A stretch of 64,000 nucleotides of DNA, taken from contig VDMD01000023.1 in the NCBI GenBank assembly GCA_007026445.1, positions 310,001-374,000 of the forward strand, written 5' to 3'. The first letter of the stretch is position 1. Each line of letters opens with the position of its first letter. This DNA is from Schizophyllum amplum. Taxonomy: Eukaryota; Basidiomycota; Agaricomycetes; Agaricales; Schizophyllaceae. Shown here piece by piece: positions 42,696 through 53,957 of the stretch. The notes beneath the pieces are model-generated. The model saw only the letters and a list, made by a program, of their open reading frames with translations, did no database searches and was not told the DNA's origin. A program made the translations under genes and the position numbers.

Positions 42696-43866
42696 TCATG
42701 CCTGGGCCTGGCTAGGTGCTGACGTCTGAGGCGCCGACATACTGGCACGGTACGCGTCAAGCAAAGCCGGATCCAGGTCGGCTAACATCTCCTCCAGCTT
42801 CACCCTGTCAACCTCCCCAGAGGGAGTGAGGGGAATTTCCGGCTCCTCCATGCCGTCGACCCACTCCGGGCGCATCGTCTCCTCCAGGGCATCCGCGTTC
42901 CAGTGTACGTCCTTCGCTGCACCCAACATGTCGTCCGCAGAATGCCAGAACTGGTCAGGGATCTGCGCCATGGGCTTGCGGTGCTCTGGTCTCAACCACT
43001 CAGAAGGGAAGTCAAAGATGGTTGGCTTGTGGAAGACGCGTGCGCGAATATGGTCGCCCTTCTTAGCCTTCCTCCGCTGGGCGAAGACGTGGCGCATGTC
43101 GACAGGAAGCTCGGACAGCTTGTACTCATCGTCCGCTTTCTGTTGGCTGACTGTCAGCATTCGGCAGTATGTATGTAGCACAGCGACACGCACGTTGGCC
43201 TCCTTGCACAAATCGACCACTCTGTCGCGAATCCACTTCAGATTCATGGCGGGGTCGGGGAAGTCCTCACAGGATATCTTGATGAACCCGTTCGCCCAAA
43301 CGGTAGACCCCGCAACGCCTGCATCCTTTGGCGGACTAGGTGTCCACCGTGTGCCTGCCAGCAGTTTAACTTTGTGCTTCGCGCGCTCGCTGTGCAGAGG
43401 CAGCTCATCCACGGCGACTGTGACGATGCGCTTGTTCGTCGCGGGGTGCTCCTCTCCTGCGTAGTCTATGGAGCGCACAACAAGGGGCTTGTCGGGAGAT
43501 GGAGGGACGAAGGGCTTTCGGAACGCTACGCTGATTGTTAGGACCCCGCCAGTGCGGGTAGGCGCGCGACGCACCGACAAGCTTCGGACACTCATGTTCG
43601 ATGAGCCGCATGTAGTAGAGCTGGTCTCTGAGCTCGTCTATCATCATATGACCGAGGGCTGTGGTGTCGTTGTCCTCGAACTCGTCGTCCAGGAGGTCCA
43701 CTGCGTCGTCGTAGTGCATTTCATCCTCGCCTCCACGACGCCGCAACTCGCAGGCGCGCGCAGACGCGTGAAATGCTCTGACATGGGCGCCAGACGGCAA
43801 GACGCGGCGCGACGGCTGCAGAGCGCGAGACGGCTGAAGCGCCCGTCCCAGAGCCTGGCGCAACAT
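42696..43866 (-). CDS. RSM24: Mitochondrial small ribosomal subunit protein mS35 (Rsm24)
   Basis: A 373-aa product from two exons (43575-43866, 42696-43525). The presequence is basic with a tandem ALQPSR-ALQPSR and ends near RAFHASARACELRRR. Next is an acidic helix region (DDAVDLLDDEFEDND), then the conserved mS35 core: GSTVWANGFIKISCEDFPDP, AMNLKWIRDRVVDLCKEANV, DDEYKLSELPVDMRHVFAQR. mS35 is a mitochondria-specific protein of the small-subunit head. Its start codon lies 141 bp from that of the divergent nitrilase gene. The C terminus is Ala/Ser/Pro-rich. Confidence 0.86.
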
Positions 43867-44007
43867 GGAAGTGAATGCCTGAAAACAGCACAGCCACCGC
43901 ACGGAAATGCGCTTCGGCCCGGAACGCGCCGTCAAGAAGCAACGTTCGACGGTCGAGTCAACTTCAGCTTTGAGTATCCTTATCGATATCTTTTGTTTCC
44001 TACCACA
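43867..44007. promoter_or_regulatory. Compact bidirectional promoter (mS35 / nitrilase)
   Basis: Only 141 bp separate the two divergent ATGs, so regulatory sites and both leaders must share this stretch. No TATA box is visible. Confidence 0.55.
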
Positions 44008-45275
44008 ATGACTGCCAACAAGAAGCTCTTGCGTGCGTCCGTAGTACAAACATGCACCCAAGAGTACTCTGTGCAAAAGACTCTCGACAAGCTCGAGTCT
44101 CTGGTGCGCGTGGCCAAGGATAGAGACAGCTCTCAGCTGGCTGTCTTCCCTGAAGCATTGTATGCTCCCCTCCCCATCCCGAAGAGTACGCTGACATACA
44201 TATCAGCATTGGTGGTACGCTCTATACTATGTAACATCTTTTTTATCTCCCACCTTCTTCTCTCAGGTTATCCGAAACACTCAACCTTCGGTGCTGTTGT
44301 CGGCGAGCGCTCTCCTGAAGGCCGAGACGAATTTCTTCGCTACCACTCGAACGCCATCGAGATACCGTCGCCAGAGGTCAGCCGCATAGAAGTTATCAGT
44401 CGTGACACCGGCGTCTTTCTTGTAGTCGGCGTCATCGAGCGCGACGGGGGAACCCTGTACTGCTCGGTCATCTTCGTCGACCCAGTCCACGGATACCTGG
44501 CCAAACACAGAAAGCTAGTACCAACTGGCTCCGAGAGACTTATTTGGGGACAAGGCGATGGAACGACGATGCCCGTCGTTGGCAAGACTTTTTCTGTCAA
44601 AGATCAAGGCGAACTCCAAACCAAGATGTCCACCGCTATTTGCTGGTAGGCTCTTGCTGTGACAGGGTCCCTTTTGCGCTCATGTTCAGAAAGGGAAAAC
44701 TACATGCCTTTATGTGAGCTTCCTTTCAGATATGCCCGTCCATCTTACGCTCAGACCTTCCTACGCAGTCCGTCAATATTACTACAACCACGGTGTGACC
44801 ATCTACACGGCCCCCACCGTTGATGCGAGACCCGTATGGCAGAACACGATGGTACACATTGCTCTAGAAGGACGGTGTTTTGTCCTTTCGGCGAATCAGT
44901 TCGCCCAAGGTACGTAGTATTCCGCAATGAGGCGAGCCTGCGCTGCAGCTTGGCTCACCCTCCGTTACCCAGAGAAGCATTACCCTGCCGATCATGCGGT
45001 CCGCAATCCAGAGGAGCGCCATGAGGACAATGTTATGATAGGAGGGGGAAGCATGATCGTTAGTCCTTTGGGCGAGATTTTGGCTGGACCGCTCCGTGGT
45101 GAGGAGGGCGTTCTGACCGCCACCTTGGACCTGGATGATGTCGTCCGGGGCAAGTTCGATTTGGACGTTGCAGGTCATTACGCCAGACCGGACGGTATGC
45201 TAAGTCCTACTCGTGCATAAACACGTTTTGATGAGTACCCCAGTCTTCACCTTCACCGCGAACACGTCGGGTTAG
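44008..45275 (+). CDS. Nitrilase-family hydrolase (C-N hydrolase)
   Basis: A 317-aa product from seven exons whose lengths (152, 8, 379, 20, 141, 222, 32 nt) sum to a multiple of three. The catalytic triad is visible: Glu in LAVFPEAF, Lys in YLAKHRKLVPTGSER, Cys in MSTAICWENYMPL. Other family marks are GGYPKHSTFGAVVG, VTIYTAPTVDARPVW, GRCFVLSANQFAQ, GGGSMIVSPLGEILAGPL. The 8-nt exon (44207-44214, CATTGGTG) is needed to make EAFIGGYPK; the 20-nt exon makes the residues after the Cys. The residues around the Cys fit aliphatic nitrilases and cyanide-hydratase relatives. The substrate (nitrile, cyanide or amide) cannot be told from sequence. The protein is probably cytosolic, since no targeting signal is seen. 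Confidence 0.87.
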
Positions 45276-45314
45276 GGCGATCCTGCAGGGGGCACGGAAG
45301 ATCGGGCCTATCAC

Positions 45315-45343
45315 ACACATGTTGGACATGTGTAGACATGTGT
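45315..45343. repeat. Three 8-bp ACATGTGT-type elements in 29 bp
   Basis: ACACATGT (45315-45322) is followed by two direct copies of its reverse complement, ACATGTGT, at 45326-45333 and 45336-45343. The cluster sits between the nitrilase stop and the start at 45536. It may be a factor-binding cluster. Confidence 0.45.
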
Positions 45344-45535
45344 CGCTGAGACAGTGATTGAATAGGCATGACCGGTCCTTTATTCGGCGATGCCTTTGTA
45401 CCCTTCGGAATTAGCTGAGAATCTTCGCTTCAAAGAGGAACAAAGCCGTCAGGGAGCTTAAAAATGGTACACCAAAGGTTCTGTCTTCACTTTTCACTTG
45501 CTCCTCACATTCGCATACCCGCCGTCGCTACTGCC

Positions 45536-46204
45536 ATGGAGTCCTCGGATGCTCGTACTGCGCTCTTTGCCGTCTACATGCGCCAGCAGCCACAGTACAA
45601 GAGCTACCACCTTCCGCCGCCGCCGCCCGCTGCTGGACAGCCCTCGCGACGGCTGAAGTCGTCTTCGCATAGGCGATCGACGAAGGACGTTTTGGGGAAG
45701 CAGGCCTTCCTCAAGGATCGGCCGCACCACCAACCGAAAGACGGTCGCGCTATGCGCTGCCCGCTCGTTAATCACAGCGAACCACCGCTTCGTTCCTCCA
45801 AGACACCGCGAGATAATTTGGTATGTGTCAGCTTACACCGTCGATCTCATGTATCCTCATCCGCTTTACAGCCGCATCGCAGTAACACGCAACGAAAAGC
45901 GACCAACCACCGCACTCACGACAGCGAGGCAAACTTCCCACTTCCGTGTACCACGCCGTCACCATTGTTGACGGTCGCCTCCTTTGACACGAGGCCGTTG
46001 CGGACACCCTCGCCGACATCCTCAGAGCGCATGCCTTCACTGTCGCCTCCAGGATGGTTCGTCGACAGCGATGACGAGAGCGAGGTCACATCGCTCGACG
46101 ATTGGAGTCCTGATAAGGCGGAAGTGGTAGAGGTGGCCACCAGCATCGACTGCGACGAGATGTTCCAGCTGTACATCAACGTCGACCTCTGCTTGAATGA
46201 GTAG
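45536..46204 (+). CDS. Unknown fungal protein, Ser/Pro-rich with acidic C terminus
   Basis: 222 aa unspliced, or about 205 aa if a 51-nt GT...AG segment (45821-45871) is removed. That segment is a multiple of three and has no stop, so both forms stay in frame. The N terminus has ALFAVYMRQQPQYKSYHLPP and a proline run; the middle is basic and rich in Ser, His and Arg. The last 60 residues are conserved-looking: SLSPPGWFVDSDDESEVTSL, DDWSPDKAEV and EMFQLYINVDL. I do not recognise the family. The start has a good context (CTGCCATGG). A regulatory or short-lived protein would fit the composition, but nothing shows it. Confidence 0.6.
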   Translation: MESSDARTALFAVYMRQQPQYKSYHLPPPPPAAGQPSRRLKSSSHRRSTKDVLGKQAFLKDRPHHQPKDGRAMRCPLVNHSEPPLRSSKTPRDNLVCVSLHRRSHVSSSALQPHRSNTQRKATNHRTHDSEANFPLPCTTPSPLLTVASFDTRPLRTPSPTSSERMPSLSPPGWFVDSDDESEVTSLDDWSPDKAEVVEVATSIDCDEMFQLYINVDLCLNE

Positions 46205-46707
46205 ACTTCTTGACGGATCCACTACTCACGGACGGCGCCTAATTATACCAGACCATGTAGCCCTAGTCGAAAGTTCTTATTGTGTATCCTATGTTGTATT
46301 ATCGATGATAGATGAAAGCGCCTCGCCGAGGCCGCATGCTCCACCGTACTTATAGCGAGGGGAAGTCCGAAGAGATGAACGGCACTTGAGTGCTACCACA
46401 ACGCTACCATGGAGAGACCACGGAGTCCCAGATGGAAGCTATTCCCTCTTGTAGGTCGATGGGAGCGCGGACGGATATCAACTCATAAGCGTTGCTTGCA
46501 AGGCGCTATTGACGCCACATCCGCGGCTAAGCATCTTCTCGGCAGCCAGCCGGCCGGAAAGTCCGGCGCCGGCCAAATACTCCCACGCAACGGTGGAATT
46601 GCAAACAGACCACAGCGGTCGCTCTTCCCTAACCTCGTCCTCTTCCCGGCCTACAGTAAGCGTCGCCGCTGTCTCGCGCAGCCTCACGCCCTCAAAACCC
46701 TTACCAG
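46205..46707. other. Intergenic with septin promoter and 5' leader
   Basis: About 500 bases. The septin ATG directly follows an acceptor-like TTACCAG, so a 5'-UTR intron is likely. Short ORFs near 46409 have no support. Confidence 0.45.
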
Positions 46708-48372
46708 ATGACGGACTCTTACGCTTCCTCGCGCAATGGCGACCTCCCCACGAACGGCGCGGCCAATGGCGTTAGCCCGACCCCGACTGGCATCTCGTCC
46801 GTCATTCGCAAAAAGCTGATGGGCTACGTCGGTTTCGCCAACCTGCCGAACCAGGTCCACAGGAAGAGCGTGCGGAAGGGCTTCCAGTTCACCGCCATGG
46901 TTGTTGGTACGCGTTTTGCGCGCCCTCCTGTATTTCACAAATTTAACGCGTACTCAGGCGAGTCGGGCCTGGGCAAGTCGACCTTGATCAACACCCTCTT
47001 TAACACGACCCTCTATCCCCCCAAGGAGACGCTTCCGCCCGCGGCGGAGCGTCCCAAGACGGTTGCCATTGAGAGCATCGGTGCTGGTACGCGAAGCTTC
47101 CCTGTCGCTCATGCGAGGCGCTGACGTTGGCAAAGATATCGAGGAGAATGGTGTCCGACTCCACCTCACCGTGGTCGACACGCCCGGGTTTGGTGACTTT
47201 GTCAACAACGACGAGAGGTGCGTTTCTCGCTTGCCGCATGTTCCCTTTTCTGAAATTCGCACCCAGCTGGAAGCCTATCGTCGAAAACATCGAGTCTCGG
47301 TTTGATTCGTATCTTGAGCAGGAGAACCGCGTCAACCGTCAGAAGATCGCCGATAACCGCGTACACGCGTGTCTTTACTTCATTCAGCCCACCGGTCACT
47401 CGTAAGACGCGTCGCTCTCGACTTGTGTCCTGCATCTCACGCGCCTCAAAGGTTGAAGCAGCTGGACATCGAGTTCATGCGCCGCTTGCACACGAAGGTC
47501 AACCTGATCCCCGTCATTGCAAAGGCGGACACGATGACTGAGGAAGAGATTGCGGACTTCAAAGCCCGCGTGCGTCCTCTTGCTCCACGGCGCGTTGCTA
47601 CTGTCTCACGAATAAATTGCAGATTCTCTCGGATATTGCGTTCCACAACATCCACATTTTCCAGGCGCCGACGTACGAGAATGAAGATGAGGAGACCATC
47701 ATGGAGGCCGAGGAGATCGCGAGCAAGATCCCCTTCGCCGTCGTCGGCTCCGACCAGGCTGTGAAGACTCCGGATGGCCGTGAAGTCCGCGGCCGTGCGT
47801 ACCCGTGGGGTGTTGTCGAGGTCGACAACGAGGAGCACTGCGACTTTGTGAAGCTCCGGCAAATGCTTGTCCGCACTTACATGGAGGAGCTCCGGGAGTA
47901 CACTAACGACGTGCTCTATGAGAACTGGCGAACGGAGAAGCTCCTGGGCATGGGCGTTGCCCAGGATTCCTCCGTGTTCAAGGAAGTCAAGTGAGTACGC
48001 TCGTGCCAATGTCGGTTTCATTTCTGACCATTGCTCTAGCCCGGCTGCCCGAGTCCAGGAAGAGCGTGTCCTCCACGAGGCCAAGCTCGCGAAGATGGAG
48101 GCCGAGATGAAGATGGTGTTCCAGCAGAAGGTGCAGGAGAAGGAGGCAAAGCTCAAGCAGTCGGAGGAGGAGCTCTACGCTCGCCACAAGGAGATGAAGG
48201 ATGCGCTCGAGAAGCAGAAGATGGACCTGGAGGACAAGAAGCGGCGGCTGGAGAGCGGGCGCCCGCTGACGCCAGAAAAGGGTTCCGTAAGTGGTCGGTC
48301 ATATATCTGGTCATTGTATGAACTGACAGTCTTCTTCAGAGCAAGGTCCGCAAGGGCTTCCTGCGCACATAG
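46708..48372 (+). CDS. CDC3: Septin, Cdc3 type
   Basis: A multi-exon septin GTPase. Ahead of the P-loop is the family hallmark [20 protein letters not shown]. GTPase motifs are G1 GESGLGKST (created by splicing after MVVG), G3 DTPGFGD and G4 AKAD. The septin unique element region includes [20 protein letters not shown] and a following LLGMG. The C terminus is a long heptad coiled coil ([20 protein letters not shown] then [17 protein letters not shown]) and ends GFLRT. Septins form hetero-oligomeric filaments at the bud neck, septum and hyphal tips. Cdc3 class is chosen for the N-terminal sequence and coiled coil; Cdc12 is the main alternative. Confidence 0.87.
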
Positions 48373-48770
48373 GCTATCATCCGCCGTGCGGCTTCGTCTC
48401 GCCCACATTCCCCTGTTTCTCTGGATATCATACTGTTGTTGACCCCTCGCCGTATAGTGCTACCCTAGTCTTTCGTACTTTCTTCTGTACATCGTGTTCA
48501 TCATGCCTGTCTCTTGCCTTGGGTCTCGGTACCCTACCACACTCCCTTGAACTATATCCTTCTTCGTTGCTCGCTTACATTGATGATTATGTTGGTTTCT
48601 ACGGAGTGTCACGGCAATATACCCAGGCTAGTATGCTGGATAATGTTCATGTGGGTGGGATGGCTGCGATTTGGCTTTGCCCATTGTTTACTGTTTTGTG
48701 TGAATTTGGCCAAGCGGTTGCCGCTTTCGGCGCTGGAATATTCTCTTTCTTCAACTTGAATCATTCTCTC
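48373..48770. other. Intergenic: septin 3' region and MTR10 promoter
   Basis: About 400 T-rich bases in the 3' region and leader. A plus-strand open stretch runs into the MTR10 start but shows no conserved sequence. No TATA box found. Confidence 0.5.
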
Positions 48771-51700
48771 ATGACGGATACCAACATACCAGCTCTCCTG
48801 GCTGCGCTTGACGTGTTTACGCGCGCGCCGGACAAGGAACAGCTAGACCGCGCCAACACATGGCTCCAAGACTTCCAACACTCAGTAATTGTCCTTTCGC
48901 CTGGCCAGTAACCGACCGACCTGACAGTGATCCCATCGACTCGCCGTAGCATGAAGCATGGACCACCGCAAACACCCTTCTCCTCTCCCCGGATGCACCT
49001 ATCGCGGCGAAGCTGTTTTCAGCACAGACGTTCCGTACCAAGGTGCGCGCCTTTCGATCTCTGCGCGTGATCGCGACTCATCGACGACGCTGTAGGTCAC
49101 GTACGACCTCAACCAGGTCGGCGCAGATCTGTCCCCCTTGCGGGATAGACTGCTCGATGCTATGACACGATACATTGCTGGACCGCGGAACATCCTCACC
49201 CAGCTTTGCCTCGCGATCGCTGGGCTCGCCCTCCAGATGCCGTCATGGGAGAACCCGATCCAGACCATGGCGGACATGTTCGGCGCGAACCCAGCAGCGG
49301 TGCCAGCGCTCCTGCAGTTCCTTACTCTTCTGCCTGAGGAGCTCATGACGAACACGCGTATTCCCGTCACGGTGCGTATGGCATTTCATCAACCGGTCCA
49401 GCCACTGACTGGCCTGTAGGATGATGAGTACCGTGAAAGATCGCGCAAAATCCTGACGGACAATGCTACGCGCGTACTGGAGCTGCTCTCTGTCTACATA
49501 CAGGCCACGGGTGCGTCCAGCATCACGCAACTCGGTTTGTGCACTAACGAAGGGGCAGGCATCACTCCGGAGATCCAAAATGCCGTCTTCACCTGTCTTC
49601 GCAGCTGGTTAATGGCCGGCGAAATTGTCATTGAAGAGCTCATCCTAACGCCCTTGTTCCCTGCCGTGTTCGATGCCTTGAACTCGGAACAGCTCTTTGA
49701 CGCCTCGGCGGATGCCGTCTGCGAGATCATCCACGAAACGCAGGAGATCAACGACAACATGGCCGCCATTGAGCAGATCGTCCCACGCGTCGTAGCCCTC
49801 AGGCCTGAGCTCGCGAAAAGCGGCGACGACTTCGAGAGGATTCGCGGTTACGCGCGCATATTCGCGGAGGCTGGCGAGACCTACCGCGCCCTAATCCTAC
49901 AGCACCCAGAAACATTCTTCCCGATCGTCGAGGCCCTTGGGGAGTGCTCTGCGTGTCCTGACCTCGATATAGTCCCCATAACGTTCCCTTTCTGGATGCG
50001 TCTCGCCCAACTCATTGGCAAGCGCTCATCTGTCCCCCCTCCTTTCCTAGATGCCTACCGCTCGCTCATGACTGTCATCATTCACCACCTGCACTTCCCA
50101 CCGGACTCTTCGCCTCTCAAGGGTCAGGAGGCTGACGACTTCCGGTCCTTCCGCCATGTCATGGGCGACACGCTGAAAGATTGCTGCTTCGTCCTGAAGG
50201 CGGAGACCTGTCTCATGGCCGCATACAACATGATCACAGCCGCCCTTGCTCGTGGGCCTGACATGTCCTGGCAAGAGATCGAGGCGCCGCTGTTTGCTAT
50301 GCGGTCCATGGGCGCCGAGATCGACCCCAACGACGAAGACGCTGTTCCGAAAATACTTGAACTTATACCCTCGCTGCCAACACATCCCCGTATCCGCTAT
50401 GCCGCCTTACTCATCATCGGCCGCTATTCGCAATGGACGGACGCCCATCCGTCGTACCTGCAACCTCAGTTGCAATATGTCTCCGCCGGCTTCGAAGATC
50501 CTGATCTCGAGGTCTGTAGCGCTGCTGGACATGCGCTCAAGTACATCTGTGGCGATTGCAAGCGGGTATGACCGGTCCCTCTCTATCATATTCTATTTCA
50601 CTGATTGTTGTTCAGCACCTGGTCGACTTCCTCCCCACTTTGCACACCTTCGTCACGTCTACGGGCAGCAGGCTGTTGCAGGAGGATCGCAGTGAAGTAT
50701 ACCGCGCTATCGCCTACGTCATCTCTGCTATGCCCATGAGCAGTGCTGGAGAGAGCTTGAAGATGTTCTCCTTCGACATCTTGACCAAAGTCCACGCAGT
50801 TACCGTCAAGCAGGCGGTAACAAAGGAGGAAATGCAGGAAGTGTGCGGTGAGTTGGCCTACCTTCGCCTTAATGGTAAGATACTCAAGCGTAAAACCAGA
50901 CGGGTTGGAAAACCTCGAAACCATGCTTCAGGTTATTGGAAGCTTCGGTGAAGAGCTTCCGCCCGCCTGCCAGAAGATCCCGGGCGAAGGCTGGTCAGTC
51001 CTCGATCCCTTCCTCGCGAAGTATGGGACGACATACGACATCGCGGAGCGCGTCAACCGTGTCCTTCGCCACTGCATTACCTTCTTCGACCGTTCTGCGT
51101 TGCCGGTCATACCCATGGTGGTCACGCGTCTTACGCAAGTCTTCGATGCAGCCGGATTTGCCAGCAACCTCTGGATTATTGGCAAGACTGTCGACTCATA
51201 CGGCGACAAGGCGGACCAAACGCTGCAAGCCAGCTTCCGCGATGCCTACGAGCGAGCGACAACCAAGGTCGCCAGCATACTACAAGCGTCGTCTGCAGGA
51301 GAGCACCCCGATAGTACGTGCAATCCTTGTCTCTGCTGGTCTACGACGCTGACGCATGGCTCTCAGTCCTGGAAGATTATCTGCATTTGCTGCTGCCTCT
51401 TTTGGATCGTGTTCCTGACGTTTTCTTCCGCTCCAGCGCTTTCCCGGTCGCTTTCCAGATATGCATGACAGCGCTGACTGTTGTGCAAACGGAAGTTCTC
51501 ATCACAGCTCTCGAAGTCGTGCGCGACATACTGTCGCACGACTGCCTGTCTAGTCAGCCGAGGCAGATACCGACCTCTGACTTCCCCGTCTACGCCGCAA
51601 ACATCCAGGCCGTGATCGAAAAGGACGGGCAGGCGTTCGTCGCTTGTGTGCTGAACGGCATGATTGGAGACTTCCCCGAGGACTGCCTGTCGAGCATCAT

Positions 51701-51987
51701 CGTTATCTTCCGGATGCTGGCGACTGTATTCCCTGCGCAGATGGCGGCGTGGATACAGAGCATTGCTGCCAGTATGCCGACCTCTGCGAGTCTCATACCG
51801 GCCAAGGAGCAGTTCGTGGCGGATATCACCAAGTAAGTTGCATCCTGGCTGCTCCAATAATCATAGCTAATATCCCTGCAGCGCTATCAGCAGTGGGCAG
51901 TACGAGAAGGCGAAGTATGCGATTATTTCCTTCCACCGTGCCTCTCGCAAGATGCGCGATCGTCGCAGGGACTTCGAGCTCAAGTAG
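48771..51987 (+). CDS. MTR10: Mtr10 / transportin-3 family importin-beta
   Basis: About 900 aa in roughly ten exons, almost all HEAT-type helices. The N-terminal importin region includes FTRAPDKEQLDRANTWLQDF and LLSPDAPIAAKLFSAQTFRTK. Middle repeats include SQTLCLAIAGLAL-like helices (LTQLCLAIAGLALQMPSWEN) and SVPPPFLDAYRSLMTVIIHH. The C terminus is SSGQYEKAKYAIISFHRASR before the basic MRDRRRDFELK. Mtr10/TNPO3 imports SR-type mRNA-binding proteins and, in yeast, also affects tRNA return to the nucleus. Start at 48771 (CTCTCATGACG). No break was found in the exons I followed. Confidence 0.85.
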
Positions 51988-52300
51988 GAAGGGAGGTGGC
52001 ACGTCGTGTATGGATAATCCTTTGCGGCCTGATACCTTGCGTAGAAGTCTGGGTCTTTAATCTGTAGTAGTTACATTCTATAGCATAGGTACGTACAAGC
52101 AGTATATATCTCTCATCTGTACTCCGCGAAGGACGCGCGCTGCTGTCGTCGGGTCTGCGTCGGGCAACCTGCGGGCATCCGGCAAGCGCCTGGATCGGGT
52201 CGGGTGCCGGGCCGAGATCGCCCGCGAAGCAAACACGCTCAAAGCCGGACGTTGTCGCTCGAAGAGGCGCTGTCGCCATTTTCGCCTTTAGACTCCACCC
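51988..52300. other. Intergenic: MTR10 3' region and LSC1 promoter
   Basis: 313 bases; the second half is GC-rich with several CGGG runs. No gene. Confidence 0.5.
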
Positions 52301-53648
52301 ATGTTCCCCCGCTCGCGTACCCTGCTCGGCCAGGGTAATTACTTTGTTTCTCGTAGCTCATGTCACTTTTCTGACATTATCCCAGCCGGCCGCCGGGCCT
52401 TCTCCCAATCCGCGTCGCGCCAGAGCTACGAGGACACCATCCACAACCTTAGGATCCACAAGGATACCAAGGTCCTTTGCCAGGGCTTCACCGGGAAGAC
52501 GGTATGTGGCGCACACCAAAGAGCGCTATATATTGCTGACGACGCGCACTCCAGGCTACCTTCCACGTCGCGGAAGCCTTGAAATATGGTACAATTATGG
52601 TTGGCGGTGTCTCCCCGAAGAAGGCAGGCCAGACACATCTTGGTCTGCCCGTCTTTGGCTCCGTGAGAGATGTGCGAGCGCTTCCTTGCGAATGCCATAT
52701 GCTATCTGACGCGCCCCTCAGGCCGTCCGGGAAACCTCGCCGGACGCGACGGTGCTCTACGTTCCCCCTCCCAGTGCAGCCGACGCGATCATCGATGCTA
52801 TCGAGAACGAGATTGGGCTCATTGTCTGCATCACTGAGGGTATCCCCCAGCAGGACGAGATTCGGGTGCGTGCTGCGCCGACACATGTCGATAGCTCTGC
52901 TAATCGCCAGCGCAGGTCGTCAACGCGCTCAAGAGCCAGTCCAAGAGCCGTCTCGTGGGCCCGAACTGCCCCGGTATCATCAACCCCCTCGGGTGCAAGA
53001 TGGGCATCCAGCCGGGCCACATCCACACACCGGGCAAAATCGGTTCGCGCGTCAGCACGTTGTGGCGCAGGTTTTGATCTCTGACGAATGTGCCAGGTAT
53101 CGTCTCGCGCTCCGGCACCCTCACCTACGAGGCGGTCGCGCAGACGACTGATGTCGGTCTTGGCCAGACGCTGTGCGTCGGCATTGGCGGTGACCCCTTC
53201 CCCGGTACCACCCACCTCGACGTCGTCAAGGTCTTCCTTGAGGACCCGGAGACCAAGGGTAGGAGTGACGGACTGCTTCTTACAGACAAATACTAACACG
53301 TTTGGTCAGGTATCGTTATCATTGGCGAGATCGGTGGCTCCATGGAGGAGGACGCGGCCGAGTACCTCCAGCAGTACAACACCTCGCACAAGCCGGTTGT
53401 TGGCTTCATTGCTGGCCGTACCGCGCCCCCGGGCCGTCGCATGGGACACGCTGGTGCTATCATTGCCGGTGGTAAGGGCGCGGCTTCGGACAAGGTCAAA
53501 GCCTTGGAGGCGGCAGGTGCGATTGTGACCGACAGCCCGGCCAAGATTGGCTCGGAGATGCTCAAGGTAAGCTTGCAAGCTATCTGACCAAGTATCGGAC
53601 GCTCAAACATCTTTGCTACAGGCCATGAAGGCGGCGGGATTGATGTGA
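52301..53648 (+). CDS. LSC1: Succinyl-CoA ligase alpha subunit, mitochondrial
   Basis: About 330 aa in seven or eight exons. Presequence: [20 protein letters not shown], made by splicing out an intron after the Gln codon. Next is the CoA-binding domain: [38 protein letters not shown], and [11 protein letters not shown]. The ligase domain follows: [57 protein letters not shown], and the phosphohistidine loop [17 protein letters not shown]. It ends AMKAAGLM. With the beta subunit it converts succinyl-CoA and ADP or GDP plus phosphate to succinate, CoA and NTP in the citric acid cycle. Every catalytic motif I know for the alpha subunit is present. Confidence 0.9.
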
Positions 53649-53957
53649 GACGCGTATACGGTATACCTGCATTAGACGTGTGGATTTATCTGTTGAGGGT
53701 GCTTGCGGCCTCTTCGTACACTATGGGCTTCTAACGCCTCTGTAATCATACGCACCCAAACACCGAAGTGACGTCTGAGCGAGTTTTGACAGTATCTCCG
53801 AGTGAGAGTGAGCACTGAGCAGAGAACGGCCTCAGTGAGACTGAGCACAGAGCAGTGAGGGCAGGGCCGCGGCTCACCGTGACGTTGACACGTGCGCGCC
53901 TAAGCGGGGTCCAAATCCATTGTTCTCTCACTGCTGCCCACCATCTGGGTTGCCGGG
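53649..53957. promoter_or_regulatory. TOR upstream region with imperfect direct repeats and a CRE-like site
   Basis: About 310 bases between LSC1 and TOR. At 53801-53824 and 53833-53859 lie two imperfect copies, spaced about 33 bp, of a unit like AGTGAGAsTGAGCACwGAGC (s = G/C, w = A/T). A CRE-like TGACGT lies near 53769. The proximal part to 53957 is the likely TOR promoter. Confidence 0.5.
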
